Of a stretch of 64,000 nt of DNA, positions 32,277 to 40,964 are shown one piece after another. The DNA is from Criblamydia sequanensis CRIB-18 (GTDB lineage Bacteria > Chlamydiota > Chlamydiia > Chlamydiales > Criblamydiaceae): contig NZ_CCEJ010000007.1 in assembly GCF_000750955.1 (NCBI RefSeq), forward strand, positions 124,001 through 188,000, written 5' to 3'. Position numbers and translations under genes: made by a program. Within the stretch, counting starts at the first letter, position 1. Each line of letters opens with the position of its first letter. The notes under the pieces are model-generated. The model made no database searches and was not told where the DNA came from. It saw nothing but the letters and a program-made list of their open reading frames with translations.

Positions 32277-35200
32277 TAGTCGAACAAATTATTTCTTGGT
32301 CGATTTGTATGCTGATTTAAGTCAAATAAATTTTGATATACCGTTCCAGATTTAGGAGGGTTAGCCTTTGGCTCTTCCAAGAGCTTTATTTCTTCGGTTT
32401 CTTTTAATTCTTTATTTTCGGTTTCTTCTTCAAAAGGCTTCTCATCTTCCAAAGAAGGGAGCTCATCGCTTAAACCTTCCTCTTTAGGGGACTCTTCTTT
32501 TATTTCAGTATTTAATGAGACGCCAAGACCCTTCAGAAGGTTTTGCAATTGATCAAGCTTAGTCTTTTGTTCTTTAAGGCGAGCATTTTCTTCCTGAGCC
32601 CATTTTAGCTCTTTCATTGATTTTGCGTAAAGTTCCTGAAACTCGGTTATTTTTTTTTCTTTCAAAAGCTGATCTTCTAAAAGTTTTTGCTTTATGCTTT
32701 CTTGTTCTTTTGATTCGGCTTCTCTTGAAATTAATGCCTCTTGAAGTTTTGCATCACGCTCTTTTCCCTCATTTTGTAAGTCTTGAAGGGTTTTACGGAG
32801 CTCTTCATGCTTTTCTGAAAGAAGAGTGATTTCTTTTACCTTCTTCGCAAGATGCTGCTGCGCAATCACAGCTTTTTGATCGCTTTCATCGGATTTCTTT
32901 TTTAGGGCGATAATCTCTTCTTGGTGCGCTTTTTTCTCATCGAGTATTTTTGCTTTCTCTTCCTTTAAAGCTTCAAGAATATCGATCTGATTTTCGAGTT
33001 CATTGCTTTTTCTTTCATTCGTTTGAGACTCTTTTAAAAGCTTATCCTCTAATTCAAGAATGTAACTTTCTTTCTTATTTAGCTCTAGGGAGAGATTTTT
33101 TAGATTTTCTTCAACAAGACGACCCTTTTCTATCTCTTCGTTTTTTTGGCCGATTTCAAGATCGCGCTCTAGTATGCTTTTCTCAAGTTTTTCTATAAGC
33201 GCGATTTTATCCCTCAAATTTTCTAATGCTTCTTTCAAGTCAATTTCAAGTTTAGCATACTCATCAAGGGATTCTTGCTTTTCTAAAATTTCTTTTTGTT
33301 TTTTATTTAGCTCTTCATCAAGTTCTGCGACCTTGCTATGATACTGTCCTTCTCTTGCTGCAAGAGAAGCTTTGAGATCCTGAATGCTTTTTTTAAGTTT
33401 TTCCTCTTTCTCTTTAAGCTCAAGCTTTTCTTTCTCTCTAGCTTCTTTTTCCTGAAGAAGATCGTTTAGGGAGGCTTCTTGCTCGGCAAGCTTGTTATTG
33501 GAGTGAATAAGCTCTTCTTTGCAAGACTCTAACTCTCTTTTTAAAATAGCTTTTTCAGATTCAAGAGCTTGATAGGATTGGGAAATTTTCTCTAAGGCTT
33601 CTTGATGGGACCTCCCTTCCCTTTCTTTTTCTTCAAGTATCAACTGATGGGATTTTAAGGTCTTAAGGGATTCTTTGAGCTCGTTTTCTAGGGAATGGAT
33701 GCAAAGTTTAGCGTCATTTGCTTCTAAAGTCATGCTTTCTAAAGCAGAATTTTTAGAATGATGGGCGCTTTCTTCTTTTTGATATTTTTCCTCTAGCTGC
33801 TTATAGGAAGCCTTTAGTTTTTCATATTCGTTTTTTTGCAGGAGGTGGTTATTTTTCTCTTTTTCATAAAGCTCCTCAAGGTTTTGTAGAGCGTTATCCA
33901 AAGTATCAATCAACGTTTGCTTTTTTAAATCAGCTTTTTCTAAAGACGAGATTTTAAAATTAGCCTCTTCAAGCTCTTCCTCAATATGGGAATGATTTTG
34001 ATGCGACTCAACGAGGCTTTTTATTTCAGGTTCAAGTTCATTTATACGGGTGTTTAGACTTACGATTTTATTTTTTGCCTCGACAAGTTCAGACTCCAAA
34101 TTCTTTTGATAAATTTTAGCGTCAGCTGCCTCTTTTTCCAAGATCACTTTTTGCTCTTGAAAAACATGAAGTTCATTTAAGAGATTTTCTGTTAAAGATT
34201 CCTTCTCTTTTAAGCTATTTTCAAGCTCCGAAATGACTTCAATCCGACTTTCAAGTTCATTTTGAATGCTGTTATTTTCTTTGAGAGCAAGAGAAAGAGA
34301 TTCTTTTTCTTTATCATTTACTAGCTTTAAAACTTCGATTTCGTGAAGAGCATCGAAAAGCCGTTGCTTTAGTTCGCTAAACTGCTGAAGAAGTGTTTCC
34401 ATCTCTTTTTGAACTTCTTCTTTGCCTTTGATAGCGCTCTCTTTTTCTTCGAGAAGGATTTTGAGAGCTTCAATTTCTTTATTTTTTTCGTTTAGCAAAG
34501 CGTCTTTCTTTTCAAAGTGGGAAGATAGATTTTCATACTTTTCTGCATGTTGGTTTTTAAATTGCTCATTTTTTTGAAATTGTTCTTCAAGCTTTTGATT
34601 TTCTGATTTTAAATGGTCTAATTCTTTTAAGAAGGCCTCAATTTTATTATCTTTTTCTTGGATGAGAAGCTTATCTTTTAAGAGCTCTTCTTTTAATAAT
34701 TTGATTTCGCTTTGGATTTCTTGCTTTTCACAACTTAGTTCGAGGACATGAGATTTCGTATGGTCTAGACCCTTCTCAAGCAGGCTCATCTCATCTTTAG
34801 ACTGCTCAAGAAGCATTTGCATGTTTTGCAACTCTTGCTCATACTGCTTTTTTTCAAGCTCTGACTCTTCTGCTTTTTCTCTTAAGAATTGAATCGCCCT
34901 TTCTAATTGATCGCTATGGCGTTTGTGCTCTTCTTCCCGTTCAATAAGAGTTTTAAGATTTAGCTCGGTTACACGGGATGACTCTTCTTTTTTCTGGAGG
35001 GAAGTTTCAAGGTCTTTGATGATGATTTGCGCTTTTTCGTAATTGGATTGGTACTCTTTAAAGTTGGAGAGTTGTTTTTCCCTGAAAGATAAAAGTTCAA
35101 TGTATTTTTCAAGCCTTTGTTTATTTTTTATCGATTGATTTTTCTCTTCTTTGAGCTCGGTTTTTGTTTTGCTAAGCTCATGTTGCAAGCTGGAAAGATA

Positions 35201-35629
35201 GCTCAATTGAGACTCTTTTTCTTGATATTCCTGCTTTAAAGTTTCGTTTTCTTTTTCTAAAAAAGAAGCCTTTAAAAGAATTTCTTCAAGTCTTTTTCTT
35301 GTTTCTTCATTTTCTCTTTTAGAGCTTTCAATGAGATTGCGTAAGATTTCTTGTTGCCCTTTGTAGGTGTGTATTTCAGCATCCGTCTCAATGAGTTTTT
35401 TTTCAGCAGCTTCATACTTTTTTCTTGCTTCTACATAAAGTTCTTTGAGGTGCAGTGCTTCTCCAGGAGTTTGGGACATGGATTCTTTCTCTTTAATCAT
35501 TTTCATTTCATGTTGAAGGAGGGCAAGATCGCGTTGTCTTAGCAAGAGATCTTTTTCAAGATCGCTAACACTCTCTTGTCCGCTATCCCCTGAGGATAAA
35601 GTTTTTTTTTGAGCTTCTTCTTGGTTCAA
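32276..35629 (-). CDS. Very long coiled-coil protein
   Basis: This 1117-residue protein is almost wholly Glu/Lys/Leu/Gln-rich heptad coiled coil from about residue 20 to 1030, with a short acidic, disordered C-terminus ending in QHTNRPRNNLFD. There is no signal peptide or membrane span and no enzymatic domain. It starts with TTG at 35629, after GGAGAT. It is the first gene of a run with ruvC and ruvA, coupled by a TAATG overlap. It resembles SMC/myosin-tail text only by composition. A structural, chromosome-associated or secreted host-directed role are all possible; nothing in the sequence decides. Confidence 0.8.
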   Translation of the reverse strand: MNQEEAQKKTLSSGDSGQESVSDLEKDLLLRQRDLALLQHEMKMIKEKESMSQTPGEALHLKELYVEARKKYEAAEKKLIETDAEIHTYKGQQEILRNLIESSKRENEETRKRLEEILLKASFLEKENETLKQEYQEKESQLSYLSSLQHELSKTKTELKEEKNQSIKNKQRLEKYIELLSFREKQLSNFKEYQSNYEKAQIIIKDLETSLQKKEESSRVTELNLKTLIEREEEHKRHSDQLERAIQFLREKAEESELEKKQYEQELQNMQMLLEQSKDEMSLLEKGLDHTKSHVLELSCEKQEIQSEIKLLKEELLKDKLLIQEKDNKIEAFLKELDHLKSENQKLEEQFQKNEQFKNQHAEKYENLSSHFEKKDALLNEKNKEIEALKILLEEKESAIKGKEEVQKEMETLLQQFSELKQRLFDALHEIEVLKLVNDKEKESLSLALKENNSIQNELESRIEVISELENSLKEKESLTENLLNELHVFQEQKVILEKEAADAKIYQKNLESELVEAKNKIVSLNTRINELEPEIKSLVESHQNHSHIEEELEEANFKISSLEKADLKKQTLIDTLDNALQNLEELYEKEKNNHLLQKNEYEKLKASYKQLEEKYQKEESAHHSKNSALESMTLEANDAKLCIHSLENELKESLKTLKSHQLILEEKEREGRSHQEALEKISQSYQALESEKAILKRELESCKEELIHSNNKLAEQEASLNDLLQEKEAREKEKLELKEKEEKLKKSIQDLKASLAAREGQYHSKVAELDEELNKKQKEILEKQESLDEYAKLEIDLKEALENLRDKIALIEKLEKSILERDLEIGQKNEEIEKGRLVEENLKNLSLELNKKESYILELEDKLLKESQTNERKSNELENQIDILEALKEEKAKILDEKKAHQEEIIALKKKSDESDQKAVIAQQHLAKKVKEITLLSEKHEELRKTLQDLQNEGKERDAKLQEALISREAESKEQESIKQKLLEDQLLKEKKITEFQELYAKSMKELKWAQEENARLKEQKTKLDQLQNLLKGLGVSLNTEIKEESPKEEGLSDELPSLEDEKPFEEETENKELKETEEIKLLEEPKANPPKSGTVYQNLFDLNQHTNRPRNNLFD

Positions 35630-35789
35630 AGCGTAATCTCCTTTGCCAATCCCACAAATTTTATGGATACTATTTTGGATGAATCGTCAGGATGAGAATT
35701 TTATTTTTTTCATACAAGCTTTATGTTCTTTAAATAATATTACTTTCAATCCCTTTTCAGCTAAAGAAAAAGAATTTTATCTAGAATTA

Positions 35790-35830
35790 AAACCCAATTT
35801 GTGACCTATAATAGTTCAGTACTTGGGTTT
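35790..35830 (+). promoter_or_regulatory. Perfect -10 box inside a hairpin, upstream of the heptosyltransferase-type gene
   Basis: TATAAT at 35807-35812 is a perfect -10 hexamer, but no fitting -35 box lies 16-18 bases upstream. AAACCCAA (35790-35797) and TTGGGTTT (35823-35830) flank it as an inverted repeat with a 25-base gap, a plausible regulator site or cruciform around the promoter. Confidence 0.35.
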
Positions 35831-35896
35831 AAATAAGCTCAATCGTAGAAGCTATTATTCTATAGCAATTTTTAATTTTTATTTTTGGCGAATTTA

Positions 35897-36970
35897 ATGA
35901 TGCACATCGACTTAAAGGCTGAACAGTTTGAGAAAATTATCATTCGCATGCCTAATTGGATAGGCGATCTCATTATGGCCACCCCGCTCATAAAAGATCT
36001 TCGCCATTTTTTTAAAAATGCTGAGATTACGGCCATGTGCCAATCAAACGTAGCTCCCTTATTAGAGAAAGACCCGAATATCAATGAGATCCTTAGTTTT
36101 AAAAAAATAAACGGGTGGATTCAAGGGCCGCGAAATGACATCATTGATCCTTTGAAATTCGGAGGCTTTGACTTAGGGATACTTACCACCAATTCCTTTT
36201 CTTCTGCATGGTGGTTTTATAGAGGAAATGTAAAAAATCGCATCGGTTTTAAAGGGAGATTTAGATCTTGGCTATTGACAGTCCCTCTTAATTTCCCTGA
36301 AAATAAGGAAGCCCAACATCAGATTTTAACTTATAAAAAACTTTTAGAACCCCTTGGCATTCCGGTCTCTCAAACTAAGCCTTACCTTTATTTGGACGAA
36401 TCTGAAATTCTTAGAGCTAAAGCCCTATTGGATCGTTTTAAGGTTATTCCAAAAAAAGATATTCTTGTAGGTATAAACCCGGGTGCCGCTTATGGAACGG
36501 CAAAGTGCTGGCTGCCTGAGAGGTTCCAGGAAGTGACAAGAAAGCTTTTAACCCATCCTGATTTAAAAATTGTTTATTTCGGCGATATGGCTAATCAAGA
36601 ACTTGTCCAAAAGATTGTAGACCCTCTTGATGAAGAAAGAGTCATAAATCTGGCAGGTAAAACTTCTTTAAGAGAATTTATAGCGCTTATATCCCTTATG
36701 GACGTATTTTTAACAAACGATAGCGGACCTATGCATATCGCCTCTGCCTTGGAATTGCCTGTCCTTGCCCTTTTTGGATCGACAAGTACGATAAAAACAG
36801 GGCCTTACGGTAATTTTAAGGTAATCCAAAAGAAGGTTTCATGTTCACCTTGTTATAAGAGGGTTTGTCCTATAGACTTCCGTTGTATGACCCAAATTTC
36901 CTCAGATGAGGTTTATAAAAGTTTGTTAGAAATGATCCGGAATTCAAATCAAGCTCTTAAAGTGATATGA
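35897..36970 (+). CDS. Glycosyltransferase family 9, LPS heptosyltransferase type
   Basis: This protein of about 357 residues has the GT9 layout of WaaF/WaaC, which add ADP-heptose to the LPS inner core at the inner membrane: N-terminal IIIRMPNWIGDLIMATPLI, the middle NPGAAYGTAKCWLPERF (phosphate-binding region) and C-terminal NDSGPMHIASALELPVLALFGSTS near 280. A cysteine-rich CSPCYKRVCPIDFRCM follows, as in many WaaF. The start is ATG at 35897, or 35900; the frame also opens at a TTG. Its stop overlaps the next start by four bases (ATGA). The LPS of Chlamydia trachomatis lacks heptose, so this hints at a longer core in this organism. Confidence 0.85.
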   Translation: MMHIDLKAEQFEKIIIRMPNWIGDLIMATPLIKDLRHFFKNAEITAMCQSNVAPLLEKDPNINEILSFKKINGWIQGPRNDIIDPLKFGGFDLGILTTNSFSSAWWFYRGNVKNRIGFKGRFRSWLLTVPLNFPENKEAQHQILTYKKLLEPLGIPVSQTKPYLYLDESEILRAKALLDRFKVIPKKDILVGINPGAAYGTAKCWLPERFQEVTRKLLTHPDLKIVYFGDMANQELVQKIVDPLDEERVINLAGKTSLREFIALISLMDVFLTNDSGPMHIASALELPVLALFGSTSTIKTGPYGNFKVIQKKVSCSPCYKRVCPIDFRCMTQISSDEVYKSLLEMIRNSNQALKVI

Positions 36971-38331
36971 TTGCGTCAGACTGTCTGCAAAAATTAAAAA
37001 GTATCGGGGAGGAAAAACTCTTAATCGATTTTGAATCTCTTAATGATGCGGACAAAAAAACGCTTTTAAAAGATATTGAAAACCTTGATCTTGACGTTCT
37101 TAAAGAGCAAAAAAGAATTTTACGCACGAGAAATGACGCTCAGGCACAAATAAATTTTAAACCTATTAAAAACCCCTATCAGAGTCCAAATCAATCCTTT
37201 GAAGATAAAGGGAAAGAGCTAATATCAAAAGGGCTAGTCGGCTGTCTTGTTGTAGCTGGGGGTCAAGGAACAAGACTTAAGTTTGATCATCCTAAAGGCT
37301 TATTTCCCGTAACTCCTGTCTTAAAAAAAAGCCTCTTTCAGCTTCTTTCTGAAAAAGTTCTTAAAGCTTCTGATCAAGCGAAAGAAAAATTGCCTTTGGC
37401 TATTATGACCTCATCTATCAATGAAGAAGAGACAAAGCAGTTTTTTAAAGAAAACCGTTTTTTCGGAATGGAAGAAAAAGACCTTGATTTCTTTACTCAG
37501 CCCAATCTTCCTGTCCTTGATAATCAAGGTTCGTTATTTCTTGAGAGCAAATGTAAAATTGCTAAAGCTCCGGATGGAAATGGATCTTCCCTTCAGGCTT
37601 TATATAAAAGCTGCGTGTTCTCAAAATGGAAACAACGAGGAATACGTTATTTGCTATTTATATTGATTGATAACCCGCTGGCAGACCCATTTGATAAAGA
37701 ACTTGTTGGAATGGCGGCGGAGTTAAAGAGCGATGTCACCATCAAATGCGTCCAAAGGATCGACCCGGACGAAAAAGTCGGGGTCTTTATTCAAGATCAA
37801 GATAAAACAAAAGTAGTAGAGTATAGCGAGTTTCCAAAAAACCTCTATGAAGCCAAAGTAAATGGGGCTTTCCTTTTCCCCTATGCCAATATCAGTTACT
37901 TTTGTTTTGACCTGAACTTTATTGAATCTCTTGCCAATATTACTCTTCCGATGCATTTAGCCTTTAAATCAGTTCCCATTTATTCGAGAGAAAAAGAGGC
38001 TATCGTAATCAGTAAAGAACCTTTTGCTTGGAAGTTTGAAAAGTTTATTTTTGATGTTTTACCTTATGCAAAGGTTGATCTTCTTCTCGAGGAGAGGAAA
38101 TTTTGCTACAGTCCTTTAAAAAATAAGGAAGGGAATGCAAGTCTTAAAACTGTTCAAGAAGATTTAATGGCTCTTGATAAAATAAAAATAGAATCAGTCA
38201 CAGAGACAAAAGCTCCTGATATTCAACCGTTTGAAGTAGATCCTGCCTTTTATTACCCGACTTCTGAATTAAAAAAGAAATGGCACAAAAGATCCATACC
38301 CTTAAAAGCTTATATCTCCGCAAGGGATTAA
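36967..38331 (+). CDS. UDP-sugar pyrophosphorylase (UAP1/UDPGP type)
   Basis: This 454-residue nucleotidyltransferase of the eukaryote-like UDPGP family makes UDP-GlcNAc or UDP-glucose from the sugar-1-phosphate and UTP. The nucleotide motif is VVAGGQGTRLKFDHPKG near residue 88. The substrate region (NGSSLQALYKSC, DNPLADPFD) resembles UAP1 more than GalU. It is translationally coupled to the heptosyltransferase-type gene (ATGA overlap). The same gene next to gpsA is found, from memory, in Chlamydia trachomatis. It could feed UDP-GlcNAc to the glycan locus downstream; that link is inference. Confidence 0.82.
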   Translation: MIASDCLQKLKSIGEEKLLIDFESLNDADKKTLLKDIENLDLDVLKEQKRILRTRNDAQAQINFKPIKNPYQSPNQSFEDKGKELISKGLVGCLVVAGGQGTRLKFDHPKGLFPVTPVLKKSLFQLLSEKVLKASDQAKEKLPLAIMTSSINEEETKQFFKENRFFGMEEKDLDFFTQPNLPVLDNQGSLFLESKCKIAKAPDGNGSSLQALYKSCVFSKWKQRGIRYLLFILIDNPLADPFDKELVGMAAELKSDVTIKCVQRIDPDEKVGVFIQDQDKTKVVEYSEFPKNLYEAKVNGAFLFPYANISYFCFDLNFIESLANITLPMHLAFKSVPIYSREKEAIVISKEPFAWKFEKFIFDVLPYAKVDLLLEERKFCYSPLKNKEGNASLKTVQEDLMALDKIKIESVTETKAPDIQPFEVDPAFYYPTSELKKKWHKRSIPLKAYISARD

Positions 38332-38429
38332 AAGGATAAAAAAGTTTTAATCGCTTATAAGCAAACTTAGATTAGTATTGTAATAAAGTTAATAACAAGC
38401 GAGCTGCTTTCACTTTTTTGGAATTTATA

Positions 38430-39452
38430 ATGTTATTAAAAACTGATAAAAAATTAAAAATTGGCTACCTAGGAACAGGTTCTTGGGGTTTTTGCTTAGC
38501 TTCTCTTTTAGCCTCGAAAGGGTATGAAGTCATTTCCTGGTCAAGCCGTGAAGATTGGGTAAAGCAGCTTCAGCTAACCCGAGAGCATGAACTTTTGCCC
38601 GGGCATCGCTCTCCGGGGGAGATGAGCTTTACAACAAATCTTAATGAAGTTTTAGACGGCGTCGATGTTCTTATTGAATCGGTATCATCAAACGGGGTAA
38701 GGAACGTTCTTGAAAAAGTTAAAGCTATTGGCATGCCTTCTTGTCCTTTAATTTTAACATCTAAAGGGATTGAGCAAAAAACCGGTTTAATCCTCCCGGA
38801 AGTTGCCATACAAGTCCTTGGGGAATCCTTTCGGGATCAGGTGGGTTTGCTATCCGGTCCAAGTTTTGCCCATGATGTGATCCGCGGGCTTCCGACTTCT
38901 GTTGTCGGAACCGCTTACACAAAATCGGTCATGCATTTTGTCTCCGAACTTTTTGGCACTCAAAATTTTCGAGTCTATCCAAATAGCGATATCAAAGGCG
39001 TGGCTTTCGGGGGAGCTTTAAAAAATGTGATTGCCATCGCTTGTGGAATTGCGGAAGGGCTAGCCCTTGGATTTAGCTGCCACGCAGCTTTAATGACAAG
39101 GGGCTTGCATGAGATTAGAAAATTGGCTACAGCATCAGGATGCCATCCAGAAACTTTATATGGCCTGTCCGGGATGGGAGATCTTTGTTTGACTTGCGGG
39201 TCTTTGATGAGCCGGAATTTCAGATTCGGCCATCTCTTAGCAGAAGGGTATACACCCGATCAAGCCAAGGAAAAAATTGGCATGGTTGTGGAAGGTGCTT
39301 ATGCCACTATTTCTGCCTTTGAACTCAGTCAAAAAATGAAGATCACCATGCCGATAACAGAAGCTGTTTATCACATCTTACAAGGAAAGCTTCAGATTAA
39401 AAAAGTGGTGATGGAGCTTATGCAAAGAACGATAAAAGAAGAACATTTATAA
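38430..39452 (+). CDS. gpsA: Glycerol-3-phosphate dehydrogenase [NAD(P)+]
   Basis: GpsA reduces dihydroxyacetone phosphate to sn-glycerol-3-phosphate for phospholipid synthesis. It has 340 residues from ATG 38430; an in-frame TTG lies four codons earlier. The dinucleotide-binding motif is GYLGTGSWGFCLASLLA near residue 10, the conserved SKGIEQKTG near 112, and GPSFAHDV near 138, followed by KNVIAIACGIAEG near 197. Length and motifs are typical. It is followed by nnr 12 bases downstream. Confidence 0.95.
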   Translation: MLLKTDKKLKIGYLGTGSWGFCLASLLASKGYEVISWSSREDWVKQLQLTREHELLPGHRSPGEMSFTTNLNEVLDGVDVLIESVSSNGVRNVLEKVKAIGMPSCPLILTSKGIEQKTGLILPEVAIQVLGESFRDQVGLLSGPSFAHDVIRGLPTSVVGTAYTKSVMHFVSELFGTQNFRVYPNSDIKGVAFGGALKNVIAIACGIAEGLALGFSCHAALMTRGLHEIRKLATASGCHPETLYGLSGMGDLCLTCGSLMSRNFRFGHLLAEGYTPDQAKEKIGMVVEGAYATISAFELSQKMKITMPITEAVYHILQGKLQIKKVVMELMQRTIKEEHL

Positions 39453-39464
39453 GAGAATAACCTT

Positions 39465-40964
39465 ATGAAAGTCGTTTCATCCTCTGAGATGGCCCGCTTG
39501 GAAAAGAGCGCCTATGGTCTTGGCTATAAAGATGAAGATTTTATGTCGAATGCTGGCATGAAAGTTTCTCAGCATGCCATTGATTGGGTTAATGAAAAAA
39601 AATTAGAAAAAAAATGCCTTCTTCTGATCGGTAAAGGAAATAATGGAGGGGATGCGGCCGTTGCGGCAAGCGTTCTTTTAGAAAAAGGTTTTCAAATAGT
39701 AGCGCTTCTTGCGTCGCCCTTAGAAAGCGCAAGCCCGCTTTGTCAAAAAAAGGTGAAGAACCTAATGAATAAAGGGGTTAAAGTTAGGCACTATGACCCT
39801 GAAGAAGACTTCCCGATACCGGCAGGCGGTTTTATTATCGATGGTCTTTTTGGAACGGGTCTAAAAGAAGCTCCAAAAGAGCCTTATGCCTCTCTTATTG
39901 AAAAAGCGAATGCTTCAAGGCTCCCTATTCTGTCGGTAGATATTCCATCCGGGGTTAATGGAGATACAGGCGTTGTAAAAGGAGCTGCTATAAAGGCTAA
40001 AAAAACTGTTTTTTTAGGTCTTCCCAAAATCGGTTTTTTCATCAATCAGGGCTTTGAACATATAGGTGAGTTATCTTACGCAGACTTTGGCTTGCCGAAT
40101 TCTTTAATCGAAGAAGTAAAAAGCCCTTACATTTATATCACAAAAGAAGATGTGTTTAATAACCTCCCCAAAATTAAAAGAACGCGCCATAAGTATGAAG
40201 CGGGTGCCGTTTCGATTGTAGCCGGCTCTAAAGAAATGCCGGGGTCTTCTTTATTAGTCGCTTCCTCCGCTTTAAGATCCGGAGCCGGTATGGTGCATTT
40301 ATTCCATCCCGCGGGGATTGAAAATTTATTAGCGGCAAGCTTATATGAAATTATCAAAGTCCCTTTCAATGTTAAGGAAGGCAAGACCTTAGCCTTAGAG
40401 CTAAATAAAGCCTCTTGCATAGCCATAGGCCCGGGACTTGGCCAATCAGATGAGGTCGTGGAATTTTTTAAGGATTTAATCTCAAAAGTAGATAAACCCC
40501 TAGTCCTTGATGCCGACGCTTTGAACATAGTAGCTAAAAATGCTTTTCCCCTACCTAAAGGTAGTGTATTGACACCCCACCTTGGAGAGATGAGAAGGCT
40601 TTTAGAAACCTTGGAAAAAGAACCTGTGGATGAAAAATTTCTTGAAAAGTGTCAGCTTTATGCCAAAGAGAAAGGGGTTCTTCTTATTCTTAAAGGAGCT
40701 CCGACTTTCATATTCATAAAAGACAAGATTTATATAAGCGCTTTTGGCGATCCCGGAATGGCGACTGCCGGCAGCGGAGATGTTTTAACAGGGCTTATAG
40801 CAAGCTTTATCGCTCAAGGGTTAGAAATTGAGAAAGCGGCCTATATAGCTCCTGCTTTTCACGGCATGGCAGGTGAAAAAGCGGCAAAGGCTTTAACTTC
40901 GTATTGTGTAATAGCAAGCGATATCTATAGTCACTATAGCGACGTCTTTAAAGAAGCTCTCTAA
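39465..40964 (+). CDS. nnr: Bifunctional NAD(P)H-hydrate repair enzyme Nnr
   Basis: This enzyme repairs damaged NAD(P)H hydrates. The N-terminal YjeF_N half (about 1-210) is the epimerase (GKGNNGGDAAVAASVL near 52; IDGLFGTGL near 125). The C-terminal YjeF_C half (about 225-499) is the ADP/ATP-dependent dehydratase of the ribokinase fold (GSKEMPGSSLL, LDADALN, GDPGMATAGSGDVLTGLIAS near 435). It has 499 residues, the usual bifunctional length. Its stop codon shares two bases with the stop of the next, convergent gene. Confidence 0.95.
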   Translation: MKVVSSSEMARLEKSAYGLGYKDEDFMSNAGMKVSQHAIDWVNEKKLEKKCLLLIGKGNNGGDAAVAASVLLEKGFQIVALLASPLESASPLCQKKVKNLMNKGVKVRHYDPEEDFPIPAGGFIIDGLFGTGLKEAPKEPYASLIEKANASRLPILSVDIPSGVNGDTGVVKGAAIKAKKTVFLGLPKIGFFINQGFEHIGELSYADFGLPNSLIEEVKSPYIYITKEDVFNNLPKIKRTRHKYEAGAVSIVAGSKEMPGSSLLVASSALRSGAGMVHLFHPAGIENLLAASLYEIIKVPFNVKEGKTLALELNKASCIAIGPGLGQSDEVVEFFKDLISKVDKPLVLDADALNIVAKNAFPLPKGSVLTPHLGEMRRLLETLEKEPVDEKFLEKCQLYAKEKGVLLILKGAPTFIFIKDKIYISAFGDPGMATAGSGDVLTGLIASFIAQGLEIEKAAYIAPAFHGMAGEKAAKALTSYCVIASDIYSHYSDVFKEAL

